Of a stretch of 64,000 nt of DNA, positions 18,990 through 29,289 are shown one piece after another. Both the position numbers and the translations under genes were made by a program. The stretch comes from Schistocerca nitens. Lineage: Eukaryota; Arthropoda; Insecta; Orthoptera; Acrididae. The stretch's first letter is position 1; every line of letters starts with the position of its first letter. The notes beneath the pieces are model-generated. The model was given only the letters and a program-made list of their open reading frames with translations. It ran no database searches and was not told the DNA's origin. The stretch spans positions 248,612,076-248,676,075 of the forward strand of contig NC_064618.1 in the NCBI RefSeq assembly GCF_023898315.1, written 5' to 3'.

Positions 18990-20097
18990 ATGGCGTGTGA
19001 AAAGCGCAACACTAGGCTACAAAGTAAATTGACAAATGATAGTGACAATGAGTGTAGCTTGTCAGCACTACCTTGTAATGAAGTGACAAATGTCCAACAT
19101 AATTTGGTAATTGTGCATAGGGAAATGGACCACACAGTCAACAGTGGTGTAGACAGTGAAACAATTAATGAACAGGGAAGTATTGTCGATCAATCGGTCA
19201 GCAATAGCACGCTTCAGGAATACAAAATGACAGAACAAAATCTTGCAAAAACTGTAGATTGAGGTTTGCGTCCTTACCCTTTTCTCAATTAAGTGAAGAC
19301 TCACTGTCTGCTTTTCAAAATGCGAGTGTTGCTGAGCAAAGGCACTGTCGAAAAGCACAAAGGAACATGTTCCAGACGCTGATATATTGTTATTACAATT
19401 AATACAACAAATAAGACAAAATCAGGAACAATCACAGCAAAAAATGGAATAAAATCAGAAGCAAATTAAAGAAACACTTGAACAAACACGTGAAGGTTTA
19501 ACCGCTGAGTTACTTAAAATCGAATCGAAATATCAATTAATTTCTGAAGATGTAAAAACACAAATTTGTGAGCATTTTCAGCCTATTCTTTCGCGACATG
19601 AAAACACATTACAGACTCATGAAGCAGCCATAAAATAACAGCAGACTATTGTTCACGAAAATCACGACACCATGCAGCCTAAAATTGACTCAATTGCGTC
19701 TACCGATATGGTCATGCTACTTTACTAAATCAAGAAAACCTAAAGGACACAGTAGATAAGGTTTCTATACAAATGGACACTCTGAAACTTGGTTCAGAAA
19801 AACACACAAAGGAAATCGGTACATTATCGGAAAAAAGTAGTCGAACTTTCGGATCAGCTAACTAATTTATCTACGAATGTAGATGATGATCTGAATGACA
19901 CAAGATCGGTAGCCTTTACTGACACAGAGGAGTACGAGCAAATTAGGAAATTCAAACAAAATCAGAAACAAATCAATACACAGTACAAAAGAGAAATGCG
20001 GGAAGTTCAAGATCAGTTGACTCACGTAATACAAGAATTACATATTTCAGAGGGCACGCGCGCTCCAACAAGGGAAGAGGGATTCAGAAATAAGTAA
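18990..20097 (+). pseudogene. gag-like coiled-coil protein of the LTR element
   Basis: ATG at 18990 opens MACEKRNTRLQSKLTNDSDN and runs 91 codons to a TGA at 19260. A shift continues with RFASLPFSQLSEDSLSAFQN. A Gln/Glu-rich coiled-coil stretch follows (19400-19600; RQNQEQSQQKME, KETLEQTREGLTAELLKIES), and another frame at 19789-20097 (DQLTNLSTNVDDDLNDTRSV). Further on, DIDYKLFITNVNLKHSR near 20220-20270 looks like the start of a capsid-like region. Several stops and shifts break it. No zinc knuckle is seen. Confidence 0.6.
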
Positions 20098-20279
20098 AAG
20101 TCACAATGTAACAATACAGGATATTCTGGAGTTTTCGAAAGGAGTTGGCAACGTGCACCGAGTCTTGAGATGGAACCGCCAACACGCTGTTAACATGACC
20201 GATATGCAACTCGCCGACACGATGATATTGACTATAAACTATTTATCACTAACGTAAATTTAAAACATTCAAGAATTCC

Positions 20280-21837
20280 GGTAATTATATACATCCGTAA
20301 GCTTGGCTTCATCAGTTTGCTCATTGATTTCCTCATAATTGGTCATTAAAGAACAAAAAAAGGACTACAGCACATTTCGCATGTAAAACCGTTTATTGAG
20401 AGATAATTTGCTTTCTAAGTCTTTGCTATAAAATTTTTTACTTCACATTACTATTTAGCTTTGTCACACATAGAAACTGTTACCATGCAACACTGTTTTG
20501 AAGCCTACTATCCAGTAAAGAACCTATGGAACTTATTAAGACAGTAGCATTACGAGTCCACTTTTACAGGGAACAGACGACACAGTCTCCGTGTATGTAC
20601 ATTTTTGTTTGTTGGTTGCAGGTTTACGTAACGACTATAAGGCTTGCATACTTGAAGCATATACTGCTAATGAGATTTTACTGAAATATATTGGTTTACT
20701 TGGAAAGACATATTTTATTTAAAGTACCTTCTGAGAGATTACAGATAACAGAGTACTCGGTTTGTTTGACAGCTACACGATTATACTACGACGCTACTAA
20801 TGAGTGACACAGTTTCTGTTATTATTTTTGCGCTGCGTTCATTTGTTTTATGTCTGCACAGTTTCTGCGTTCTTCTGGAAAGTAAAACATATTTTGGTAA
20901 TGACTTTTGTGACATAGCTGCAATGAGATAGGTATTTTTCGTAACACAACAATACGTTACAGTACAGTACTTTCTTGGTCAAGGTAATGTACATAATAAC
21001 TATGACATCTATACACATAGAATTTTTACTTTTGTATATGACAAAGTAAGTACATTGACTTCTGGAGAACTTTGCTTATGAACGACGATAACTACGACAC
21101 TTGGCACATTTTTACCCATAGCCAATGACAGAAATTATCTTACAGCAAGATGCACAGTTTAGCGCCACATGACACTCATTAGAGTGATTATCTTTCGTAC
21201 TTGGAATATTTTTAGAAATATTTTAGAGCTACTATGACATAGAGAAGATTTTTGGCGACACATTTCATTCCATTGTTGTTACCTGTGACATCTGAGGGTA
21301 TAATGACATTAGCCCTCAGGGGGGTACTCGATTACTTTGTATACCGTGCTTGTGGCAAGCGCAAGGAGCCCTAGCTAATATGGTATTTGCTTATACAACT
21401 TTACAAATCAGTACCATATTTCTCTAACACAGAATTGCATAGCTATCTCATCATTTAACTGAGAGAGACAAAAATTTACTTCACACTTATATTATTGTAC
21501 GTTGTCTGCATTTTGGGAAATTTTCACATTTACTTTAGGAACTACTGTGATACACGAGAGATTTAAGTGATGTATTTTTTATGGGATCGTGATTTTTGAA
21601 GTACATTTGAGGCAGATGACTCTATTGAAGCGAACAGAGAGAATATTTTTAGAGGTTTTGAGATTATTGAAGGTAGCTATACGATTTTGAGATGTGATTG
21701 ATCTGTTATGACATGTTATTATAGAATCGTACTTAAAGAGTTATGAGACGTGAATATATATGTGAATCTGAGTACCAGAATGCCAACGGAAATTTTTGGA
21801 CATTGTTATTCATGATTTCGTTTCTATACACTTCTAA
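20280..21837. other. LTR-element interior without recognisable coding
   Basis: About 1.5 kb of AT-rich sequence sits between the gag remnant and the RTE insertion. I find none of the pol motifs (D(T/S)G protease, YXDD, HHCC, DDE). It may be decayed pol or the non-coding stuffer of a non-autonomous element. Confidence 0.45.
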
Positions 21838-22135
21838 CTTTCCCCCCATGAACCATGGACCTTGCCGTTGGTGGGTAGGCTTGCGTGCCTCAACAATACA
21901 GATAGCCGTACTGTAAGTGCAACCACAACGGAGGGGCCAGACAAACGTGTGGTTCCTGAAGAGGGGCAGCAGCCTTTTCAGTAGTTGCATGGGCTACAGT
22001 CCGGATGATTGACTGATCTGGCCTTGTAACACAAACCAAAATGGCCTTGCTGTGCTGGTACTGTGAACGGTTGAAAGCAAGGGGAAACTACAGCCGTAAT
22101 TTTTCCCGAGAGCATGCAGCTCTACTGTATGGTTA

Positions 22136-23836
22136 ATGATGATGGCGTCCTCTTGGGTAAAATATTCCGGAGGTAAAATAGTCCCCCATTCGGATTTCCA
22201 GGCGGGGACTACTCAGGAGGACATCGTTATCAGGAGAAAGAAAACTGGCGTTCTACAAATCGGGGCGTGGAATGTCAGATACCTTAATCGGGCAGGTAGG
22301 TTAGAAAATTTTAAAAGGGAAATGGATAGGTTAAAGTTAGATATAGTGGGAATTAGTGACGTTCGATGGCAGGAGGAACAAGACTTTTGGTCAGGTGAAT
22401 ACAGGGTTATAAATACAAAGCCAAATAGGAGTAATGCAGGAGTCGGTTTAATAATGAATAAAAAAATAGGAATGCGGGTAAGCTACTACAAACAGCATAG
22501 TGAACGCATTATTGTGGCCAAGATAGACATGAAGCCCACGCCTACTACAATAGTACAAGTTTATATGCCAACTAGCTCTGTAGATGACGAAGAAATTGGA
22601 GAAATGTATGACGAAATAAAAGAAATTATTCAGATAGTAAAGGGAGACGAAAATTTAATAGTCATGGGTGACTGGAATTCGGTAGTAGGAAAAGGGAGAG
22701 AAGGAAACGTAGTAGGTGAATATGGATTGGGGGTAAGAAATGAAAGAGGAAGCTGCCTGGTAGAATTTTGCACAGAGCACAACTTAATCATAGCTAACAC
22801 TTGGTTCAAGAATCATAATGGAAGGTTGTATACGTGGAAGAAGCCGGGAGATACTGACAGGTTTCAGATAGATTATATAATGGTAAGACAGAGATTTAGG
22901 AACCAGGTTTTAAATTGTAAGACATTTCCAGGGGCAGATGTGGACCCTGACCACAATCTATTGGTTATGAACTGTAGATTAAAACTGAATAAACTGCAAA
23001 AAGGTGGGAATTTAAGGAGATGGGACCTGGATAAACTGACTAAACCAGAGGTTGTACAGAGTTTCAGGGAGAGCATAAGGGAACAATTGACAGGAATGGG
23101 GGAAAGAAATACAGTAGAAGAAGAATGGGTAGCTTTGAAGGATGAAGTAGTGAAGGCAGCAGAGGATCAAGTAGGTAAAAAGACGAGGGCTAGTAGAAAT
23201 CCTTGGGTGACAGAAGAACTACTGAATTTAACTGATGAAAGGAGAAAATATAAAAATGCAGTAAATGAAGCAGGCAAAAAGGAATACAAACGTCTCAAAA
23301 ATGAGATAGACAGGAAGCGCAAAATGGCTAAGCAGGCATGGCTAGAGGACAATTGTAAGGATGTAGAGGCTTATCTCACTAGGGGTAAGATAGATACTGC
23401 CTACAGGAAAATTAAACAGACCTTTGGAGAAAAGAGAACCACTTGTATGAATATCAAGAGCTTAGAAGGAAACCCAGTTCTAAGCAAAGAAGGGAAAGCA
23501 GAAAGGTGGAAGGAGTATATAGAGGGTCTATACAAGAGCGATGTATTTGAGGACAATATTATGGAAATGGAAGAGGATGTAGATGAAGATGAAAAGGGAG
23601 ATATGATATTACGTGAAGAGTTTGACAGAGCACTGAAAGACCTGAGTCGAAACAAGGCCCCGGGAGTAGATAACATTCCATTCGAACTACTGACGGCCTT
23701 GGGAGAGCCAGTCCTGACAAAAGTCTACCTTCTGGTGAGCAAGATGTATGAGACACGCGAAATACCCTCAGACTTCAAGAAGAATATAATAATTCTAATC
23801 TCAAAGAAAGCAGGTGTTGACAGATGTGAAAAATAA
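22136..23836 (+). pseudogene. RTE APE endonuclease and linker, 566 codons
   Basis: An open frame encodes an apurinic-like endonuclease that would nick target DNA for reverse transcription. Motifs: LQIGAWNVRYLN (Asn), DIVGISDVRWQ (the residue is usually Glu and is Asp here), IVMGDWNSVVGKG (Asp and Asn), FQIDYIMV and DVDPDHNLLVM (Asp-His). After about residue 290 a basic, helical linker leads to the first RT motifs (LSRNKAPGVDNIPFELL; MYETREIPSDFKKNIIILIS). It ends at TAA in place of the expected run into RT, so the second half is out of frame. The Glu-to-Asp change may also weaken the nuclease. Confidence 0.88.
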
Positions 23837-24980
23837 CGAACTATCAGTTTAATAAGTCCCGGCTGCAAAATACTAACGCGAATTCTTTACAGACGAATGG
23901 AAAAACTAGTAAAAGCCGACCTCGGGGCAGATCAGTTTGGATTCCGTAGAAATATTGGAACACATGAGGCAATACTGACCCTACGACTTATCTTGGAAGC
24001 TAGATTAAGGAAAGGCAAACCTACGTTTCTAGCATTTGTAGACTTAGAGAAAGCTTTTGACAATGTTGACTGGAATACTCTCTTTCAGATTCTGAAGGTA
24101 GCAGGGGTAAAATACAGGGAACTAAAGGCTGTTTACAATTTGTACAGAAACAAAATGGCAGCTATAAGAGTTGAGGGGCATGAAAGGGAAGCAGTGGTTG
24201 GGCAGGGAGTGGGATAGGGTTGTAGCCTCTCCCCAATGTTATTCAATCTGTATATTGAGCAAGCAGTGAAGGAAACAAAAGAAAAATTCGGAGTAGGTAT
24301 TAAAATCCATGGAGAAGAAATAAAAACTTTGAGGTTTCGCCGATGGCATTGTAATTCTGTCAGAGACAGCAAAGGACTTGGAAGAGCAGTTGAACGGAAT
24401 GGATAGCGTCTTGAAAGGAGGATATAAGATGAACATCAACAAAAGCAAAACGAGGATAATGGAATGTAGTCGAATCAAGTCGGGTGATGCTGAGGGAATT
24501 AGATTAGGAAATGAGACACTTAAAGTAGTAAAGGAGTTTTGCTATTAGGGGAGCAAAATAACTGATGATGGTCGAATTAGAGAGGATATAAAATGTAGAC
24601 TGGCAATGGCAAGAAAAGCGTTTCTGAAGGAGAGAAATTTGTTAACATCGAGTATAGATTTAAGTGTCAGGAAGTCGTTTCTGAAAGTATTTGTATGGAG
24701 TGTAGCCATGTATGGAAGTGAAACATGGACGATAAACAGTTTAGACAAGAAGAGAATAGAAGCCTTCGAAATGTGGTGCTACAGAAGGATGTTGATGATT
24801 AGATGGGTAGATCACATAACTAGTGAGGAGGTATTGAATAGAATTGGGGAGAAGAGGAGTTTGTGGCAGAACTTGACAAGAAGAAAGGGATCGGTTGGTA
24901 GGACATGTTCTGAGGCATCAAGGGATCACAAATTTAGCATTGGAGGGCAGCATGGAGGGTAAAAATCGTAGAGGGAGACC
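23837..24980 (+). pseudogene. RTE reverse transcriptase, broken
   Basis: Frame 23897-24217: MEKLVKADLGADQFGFRRNI, LAFVDLEKAFDNVDWNTL and GHEREAVVGQGVG, then TAG inside the SP-box (QGC expected). Next: PMLFNLYIEQAVKETKEK, then a base insertion at the catalytic motif, which reads RFRRWHCN instead of RFADDIV. Frame 24606-24962: MARKAFLKERNLLTSSIDLS and MWCYRRMLMIRWVDHITSEE to RRKGSVGR. It corresponds segment by segment to the copy at 3157-4413. Here the two Trp codons that are nonsense in that copy are intact, so the two copies are independently degraded. Confidence 0.87.
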
Positions 24981-25038
24981 AAGAGATGAATACACTAAGC
25001 AATTCTGAAAGATGTAGGTTACAGTAAGTACTGGGAGA

Positions 25039-25735
25039 AATGTTGAAATAATAAGAAAAAATCTATGGAAAAACGAAATCTTGATTGGAAATGAAGTGTC
25101 ACATGTGCTGCAGTACCAAATGTTACACTGAAAACAAACCCTGTCCTTTCCTTTTGTGTTATTCCGCCATGAGTTTACGTGTACCCTTGTGTATCTGTGT
25201 TTTTCCTGCCTCTGTGTAGTTACCTGATAAGATTAATTGAATTTTTCTCTTCTAGTACTAAGTTGCACTTACTATGATGGCGAATACTGTTATTCTCAAA
25301 TCTAATATATTCTTTACTTTGGAAGGATGTTTAGAGATTTATTTATTTTGTTCTGTTTTCTTTCAATGCTCATGTGTCAAGTTAATGTTTCAATGGATAT
25401 TCTGATTTTTTTCATTTATTTACTTATGTCACAATTCCTAGAATACTCATGTATATACTTATTTCTATCCCTTTGTAAAGCCTATATTACTATAAATGTT
25501 ATCTGTATTATTATGTTCTTTAATGATGTTTTCTGTACTTTTGTAATTGTATTCTTATGCTGTGAAATTGTAAAGGTAGTGGTTCTTTAAATTAAGTAAA
25601 TTGTAGGGATTCATTTTACTGCACACATTTCTTTTGGTCATGCTGTATGTGTAAAATCTCAGAGGCTAGTGTTTGGATGCATGTTGATTATTGACCAAGG
25701 GTCTGGTTAACAGCATTTCTGGCTCTAAGGACATA
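25039..25735. other. LTR-element interior, T-rich
   Basis: T-rich sequence. The 87-aa frame at 25327-25590 looks like a chain of transmembrane helices, but this follows from the base composition and I do not call it a gene. Confidence 0.45.
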
Positions 25736-25848
25736 ACAAAAAAAAAAAAAAAAAGTTTGTGCATAAGTGTTGGTTTATGGACTTGCTTTATTATCCGCAA
25801 GACTCTTCAATTGTGATTGTGCACCTGCACAATGGATGGCTGCTGGCT

Positions 25849-26048
25849 ATCTCTACAAGGACTACAGTGGGTCTGCACCCTTGGTGGCCCACTACTACCA
25901 TAATCTCTACAAGGACTACAGTGGGTCTGCACCCTTGGTGGCCCACTACTACCATAATCTCTACAAGGACTACTGTGGGTCTACACCCTTGGTGGCCCAC
26001 TACTACCATAATCTCTACAAGAAACACTGTGGGTCTGCTCTGTGGTGA
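25849..26048 (+). repeat. 54-bp tandem repeat (minisatellite), about 3.7 copies
   Basis: The unit starts ATCTCTACAAGGACTACAGT and repeats at 25849, 25903, 25957 and 26011, an exact 54-bp period. The first three copies differ by only a few bases, the fourth decays, and weaker copies of TGTGGGT...TGTGGCCCA follow to 26125. Because 54 is divisible by 3, three reading frames stay open across it. It lies in the 3' interior of the LTR element after an 18-A run (25738-25755). Confidence 0.92.
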
Positions 26049-26422
26049 CCTACTAATTCTACCAATATTCTTCAACACTTTGACTGACTCTGCTGTGGGT
26101 TTTCTCTGTTGTGGCCCATTACCAATCTTCATGTCAAGAGTCAGCACTGTGTTTCCGTTGGGAGGACAACACTTCTTCAAGACGGCATGGTGATCCACTA
26201 CTTGTGTGTGCATTTTGTTTTACTGCTCAGACTTTCTGGATAAAACTGTCATAGACTACTAATCTGATGTATGATTAGGACTGTCTTTAGGGACCATGAA
26301 GACAATATTTGAGTTTGACCAGCAGTGCATTAATAATTGTGTGTATTTGATCTATTTGATATTGTTAATATAAAAAATTTTAACAAATTTATCTTGTCCA
26401 CTGCCCAAAATAATTAGTAAAA

Positions 26423-26658
26423 ACCGAGCGAGGTGGCGCAGTGGTTAGACACTGGACTCGCATTCGGGAGGACGACGGTTCAATCCCGCGTCCGGCCATC
26501 CTGATTTAGGTTTTCCGTGATTTCCCTAAATCACTCCAGGCAAATGCCGGGATGGTTCCTCTGAAAGGGCACGGCCGACTTCCTTGCCCATCCTTCCCTA
26601 ATTCGATGAGACCGATGACCACGCTGTCTGGTCTCCTTCCCCAAACAACCAACCAACC
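26423..26658 (+). repeat. SINE family B, full length, plus strand
   Basis: It starts ACCGAGCGAGGTGGCGCAGT, with A box TGGCGCAGTGGTTAG and B box GGTTCAATCCC (26477-26487). The body includes CCTGATTTAGGTTTTCCGTG, and it ends in (CAAC)n. A perfect 11-bp TSD AATTAGTAAAA flanks it (26412-26422 and 26659-26669). It is inserted 25 bp upstream of the 3' LTR, next to the polypurine tract of the host element. Confidence 0.92.
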
Positions 26659-26676
26659 AATTAGTAAAATTTTTTG

Positions 26677-26691
26677 TGGGGAGCAGAGGGG
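26677..26691 (+). promoter_or_regulatory. polypurine tract of LTR element
   Basis: GTGGGGAGCAGAGGG lies directly before CTATGTAAGTGGG. It would prime plus-strand DNA synthesis; the LTR starts three to four bases on, at TG (26695). Confidence 0.65.
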
Positions 26692-26694
26692 CTA

Positions 26695-27495
26695 TGTAAG
26701 TGGGCTGCTTCTGTGTTGGCAGCGCTTTGCATTGGATCTCTGACTGCGCTTTCTTTGTAAGAGACTCTGTGGCTGGTCAGACTCATTGTTGGAAGATAAT
26801 CGCCAGCACTGTTGGGCAGTTGGAAGTTAGTCGCCAGCAGTGATGGAAGTACTGTTGGGCAGTTGGAGGTGAACATTCAGCAATGATGGATGTTACATGA
26901 GAGAAGTTAGCATTGATGGAGGGTAGAGGTCTGAAGTGTTAGCATAGGCTAACGATTTGTACATGTTTCACTTGGAGATTGAATATTATTCATGATTATA
27001 TACCTTTGTGTCAATGAAGATTTATATTCGTTTCTGAACTGGATGTCACGTTATTAAGGTAAAAAAAAATACATTATTCGGTTTGCAACAAAGTCTTTCC
27101 TTTGCTAACCACATGTCTATTAGTAGTAGTGGCTTTAGTAGTTAGAATCTTTTATTTAGCTGGCGGTATTGATGCTTGCTGTATTGCAGTAGTTAGCACA
27201 ATGAAGATTTTTGTGAGATAAGTGCTTAATGAAATGTATAGGTTATTGTTAAGATTTCTTTTTAGTCAGGGAAATTCTTTTGAATTAATAATTTCAAGTC
27301 AAGTTTAATTATTTGAGCAGTCAGATTGCGTTGCGCTAGAATATTGTGGGTCAGTGTTGACATGATACGAAAAAGTAAAGAGAAAGTAGGCTCAGTACGT
27401 TCAGTTGTACTCAGCTGTTGCAGAATCGAATAACGTAGAAATTTCATGTTCTCAGTCATTCAGCAATTTACACACATTTAAATAAAGAAGTTTCA
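26695..27495 (+). repeat. 3' LTR (801 bp)
   Basis: It begins TGTAAGTGGGCTGCTTCTGT and ends AATAAAGAAGTTTCA, pairing with the 5' LTR over its whole length. The differences are mostly substitutions and short indels; for instance a roughly 10-bp stretch present in the 5' copy near 17917-17930 is absent here. Confidence 0.82.
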
Positions 27496-27499
27496 GCTG

Positions 27500-27711
27500 A
27501 TCTGAACAATGAAGACGGAAACAGATTTTTTTACTGCCTGAAAAAATGTATATATTACATACAACTTAATTTTTATGTGAGTCTGTCATAAAATTTTAAA
27601 AAAGTGGAAATGTAACGTGGAACCATTAACGGTCCAGAAAAGAACGAGACCAAGGGGGAAACGAGACCAGCTATGACGAAAGTGAGCAGTGAACAACTGT
27701 TCCTCAGAAGC
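27500..27711. other. unassigned spacer
   Basis: AT-rich sequence between the LTR element and the Tc1-like relic. No feature seen. Confidence 0.35.
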
Positions 27712-29137
27712 ACACACATCAAAAACAGTTATGCGTTACCTCGGTTCCGAGAGTTCCGGAACCTGTACAGAAAATTGGAACAGAGATCCATATAAACGTC
27801 ACGTCAGCCATTTTGATTGCTCATGAAAATCACACATTACATGTTGTATCACCACACAGCGGGACCTTCAGAAGTGGTGGTCCAGATTACTGCACACGTC
27901 GGTACCTCTAATACCCATTAGCAAGTCTTCTTGCATTGATGCATGCCTATATTCGTCGTGCCACACTATCCACAACTTCATCAAGGCACTGTTGGTTGAG
28001 ATTATCCTACTCCTCAACGACGATTCGGCGTAGATCGTTCAGAGTGGTTGATGGATCACGTCGTCCATAAACAGCCGTTTTCCATCTATCCCAGGCATAT
28101 TCGATAGGGTTCATGTCTGGAGAACACGCTGGCAACTGTAGTCAACCGATGTCGTTATCCTGAAGGAAATCATTCACAACATGTGCACGATGGGAGCGCG
28201 AATTGTTGTCCATGAAGACTATTGGTTGCAGGATGGCATTCACGTATCGTACAGCCATTACGGCACCTGCCATGACAACCAGTGGCGTACGTCGGCCCTA
28301 CATAATGCCAACCCCACATAATGCCAAAACAGCAGGGAACCAGCACCACGCTGCACGCTCTGGAGAGTGTGTCTAAGGCGTTCAGCCTGATCGGGTTTCC
28401 TCCAGACACGTCTCCGACGATTGTCTGGTTGGAGATATTTGCAACACTCATCGGAGAGGAGAACATGATGCCAATCCTGAACGGTTCATTCGGCACGTTG
28501 TTGGACCTACCTGTACCATGCTGCATGGTGTCGTGGTTGCAAAGATGGACCTCACCATGGACGTCGTGAGTGAATTTGCGCATCATGCAGCCCATTGCGC
28601 ACAGTTTGAGTCGTAACACGACGTCCTGTGGCTGCACGAAAAGCATTATTCAACATGGTGGCGTTGCTGTCGGTGTTCCTCCGAACCATAATCCGTAGGT
28701 AGCGGTCATCCACTGCAGTAGTAGCCCTTGCGCGGCATTTCATCGACAGTTCCTGTCTCTCTGTATCTCCTCCATGTCCTAACAAAATTGCTTTGGTTAA
28801 CTTCAAGATGCCTGGGCAATTCCCATGTTGAGAGCCCATCCTGCACAAAGTAACAATGCGGACGCGGTCGAACCGCGGTATTCACCATCTAGGCATGGTT
28901 GAACTACAAACAACACGAGCCGTGTACCTCCTTCCTGGTGGAATGACTGGAACTGATCAGCTGTGGACCCCCTTGGGCTAATAGGCAGGGCTCATGCATG
29001 GTTGTTTACATCTTGGACAGGTTTAGAGACATCTCTGAATAGTCAAAGGGACTGTGTCTGTGATACAATATCCACAGTCAACGTCTATCTTCAGGTGTTC
29101 TGGGAACCGAGTTGATGCAAAATTTTTTGATGTGTGT
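27712..29137 (-). mobile_element. Tc1-like DNA transposon, second family, degenerate
   Basis: The terminal inverted repeats are short and imperfect: ACACACATCAAAAA at 27712 and its complement ending 29137. CTCGGTTCC is shared a little further in on both sides. The minus strand holds a broken transposase covering DNA-binding and catalytic regions. Its sequence is clearly different from the Tc1-like element at 6.0-7.3 kb. Confidence 0.75.
27900..28890 (-). pseudogene. Tc1-like transposase
   Basis: Minus-strand order: STWELPRHLEVNQSNFVRTW and RRYRETGTVDEMPRKG (28706-28850, first HTH). Then ATTAVDDRYLRIMVRRNTDS and GRRVTTQTVRNGLHDAQIHS (28552-28740, second HTH). The catalytic part near 28060-28300 reads MAVRYVNAILQPIVFMDNNS with RAHVVNDFLQDNDIG, then SPDMNPIEYAWDRWKTAVYG (the Glu of DDE), then TLNDLRRIVVEE. 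Stops and frame changes interrupt it at several points. Confidence 0.8.
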
Positions 29138-29289
29138 ATTTTCTCAATCCATCTGTTCACTTTAGTGGACTGTTCCTTGGGACCCATTTGTCCGTGAACA
29201 ACCCCCTCTAGCTGTTACACTTTAGAATGCACATAATTTTAAGTTCTCACAGTCATTAAATCCTAATGGCTTTAAAAACTGCGACACTT

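Larger units (their letters stand above)
21838..25038 (+). mobile_element. RTE-clade LINE with complete 5' end and missing 3' end
   Basis: It starts at a C-rich 5' leader (CCCCCCATGAACCATGGACC, 21842), followed by about 290 bp of leader, the APE-RT ORF and the C-terminal region. Similarity to the copy at 3190-4692 stops at about 25038 (TACTGGGAGA), about 90 bp before that copy's 3' end. The frame is broken near 23830. There are stops at 24217 and 24546, and a shift with an Asp-to-Gly change at the FADD motif (24334-24346), so it is inactive. It sits inside the LTR retrotransposon. Confidence 0.9.
16819..27495 (+). mobile_element. LTR retrotransposon with nested insertions
   Basis: Direct repeats of about 0.8 kb (17881-18676 plus a 5-bp stub at 16819-16823; and 26695-27495) bound a region with a gag-like coding remnant on the plus strand. 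A polypurine tract lies just before the 3' LTR. Host flanks GCTA (16815-16818) and GCTG (27496-27499) would be a 4-bp TSD with one mismatch. Net of the Harbinger insertion, the RTE LINE (21838-25038) and a SINE (26423-26658), the element is about 6 kb. I find no protease, RT, RNase H or integrase, so it is non-autonomous or has lost pol. No primer-binding site of the usual TGG type abuts the 5' LTR. Probably Ty3/gypsy-related, but unproven. Confidence 0.78.

Noticed and set aside
25327-25590. Hydrophobic ORF resembling a membrane protein
   Set aside because: T-rich composition alone yields Phe/Leu/Ile runs; it lies in the interior of a dead LTR element with no other support.
25849-26048. CRISPR-like array
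   Set aside because: The repeats are directly adjacent with no unique spacers, and the sequence is eukaryotic; it is a minisatellite.
25759-26213. Three overlapping ORFs of about 90-144 aa with an 18-residue repeat
   Set aside because: They follow from a 54-bp minisatellite whose period is divisible by three; no evidence of translation.
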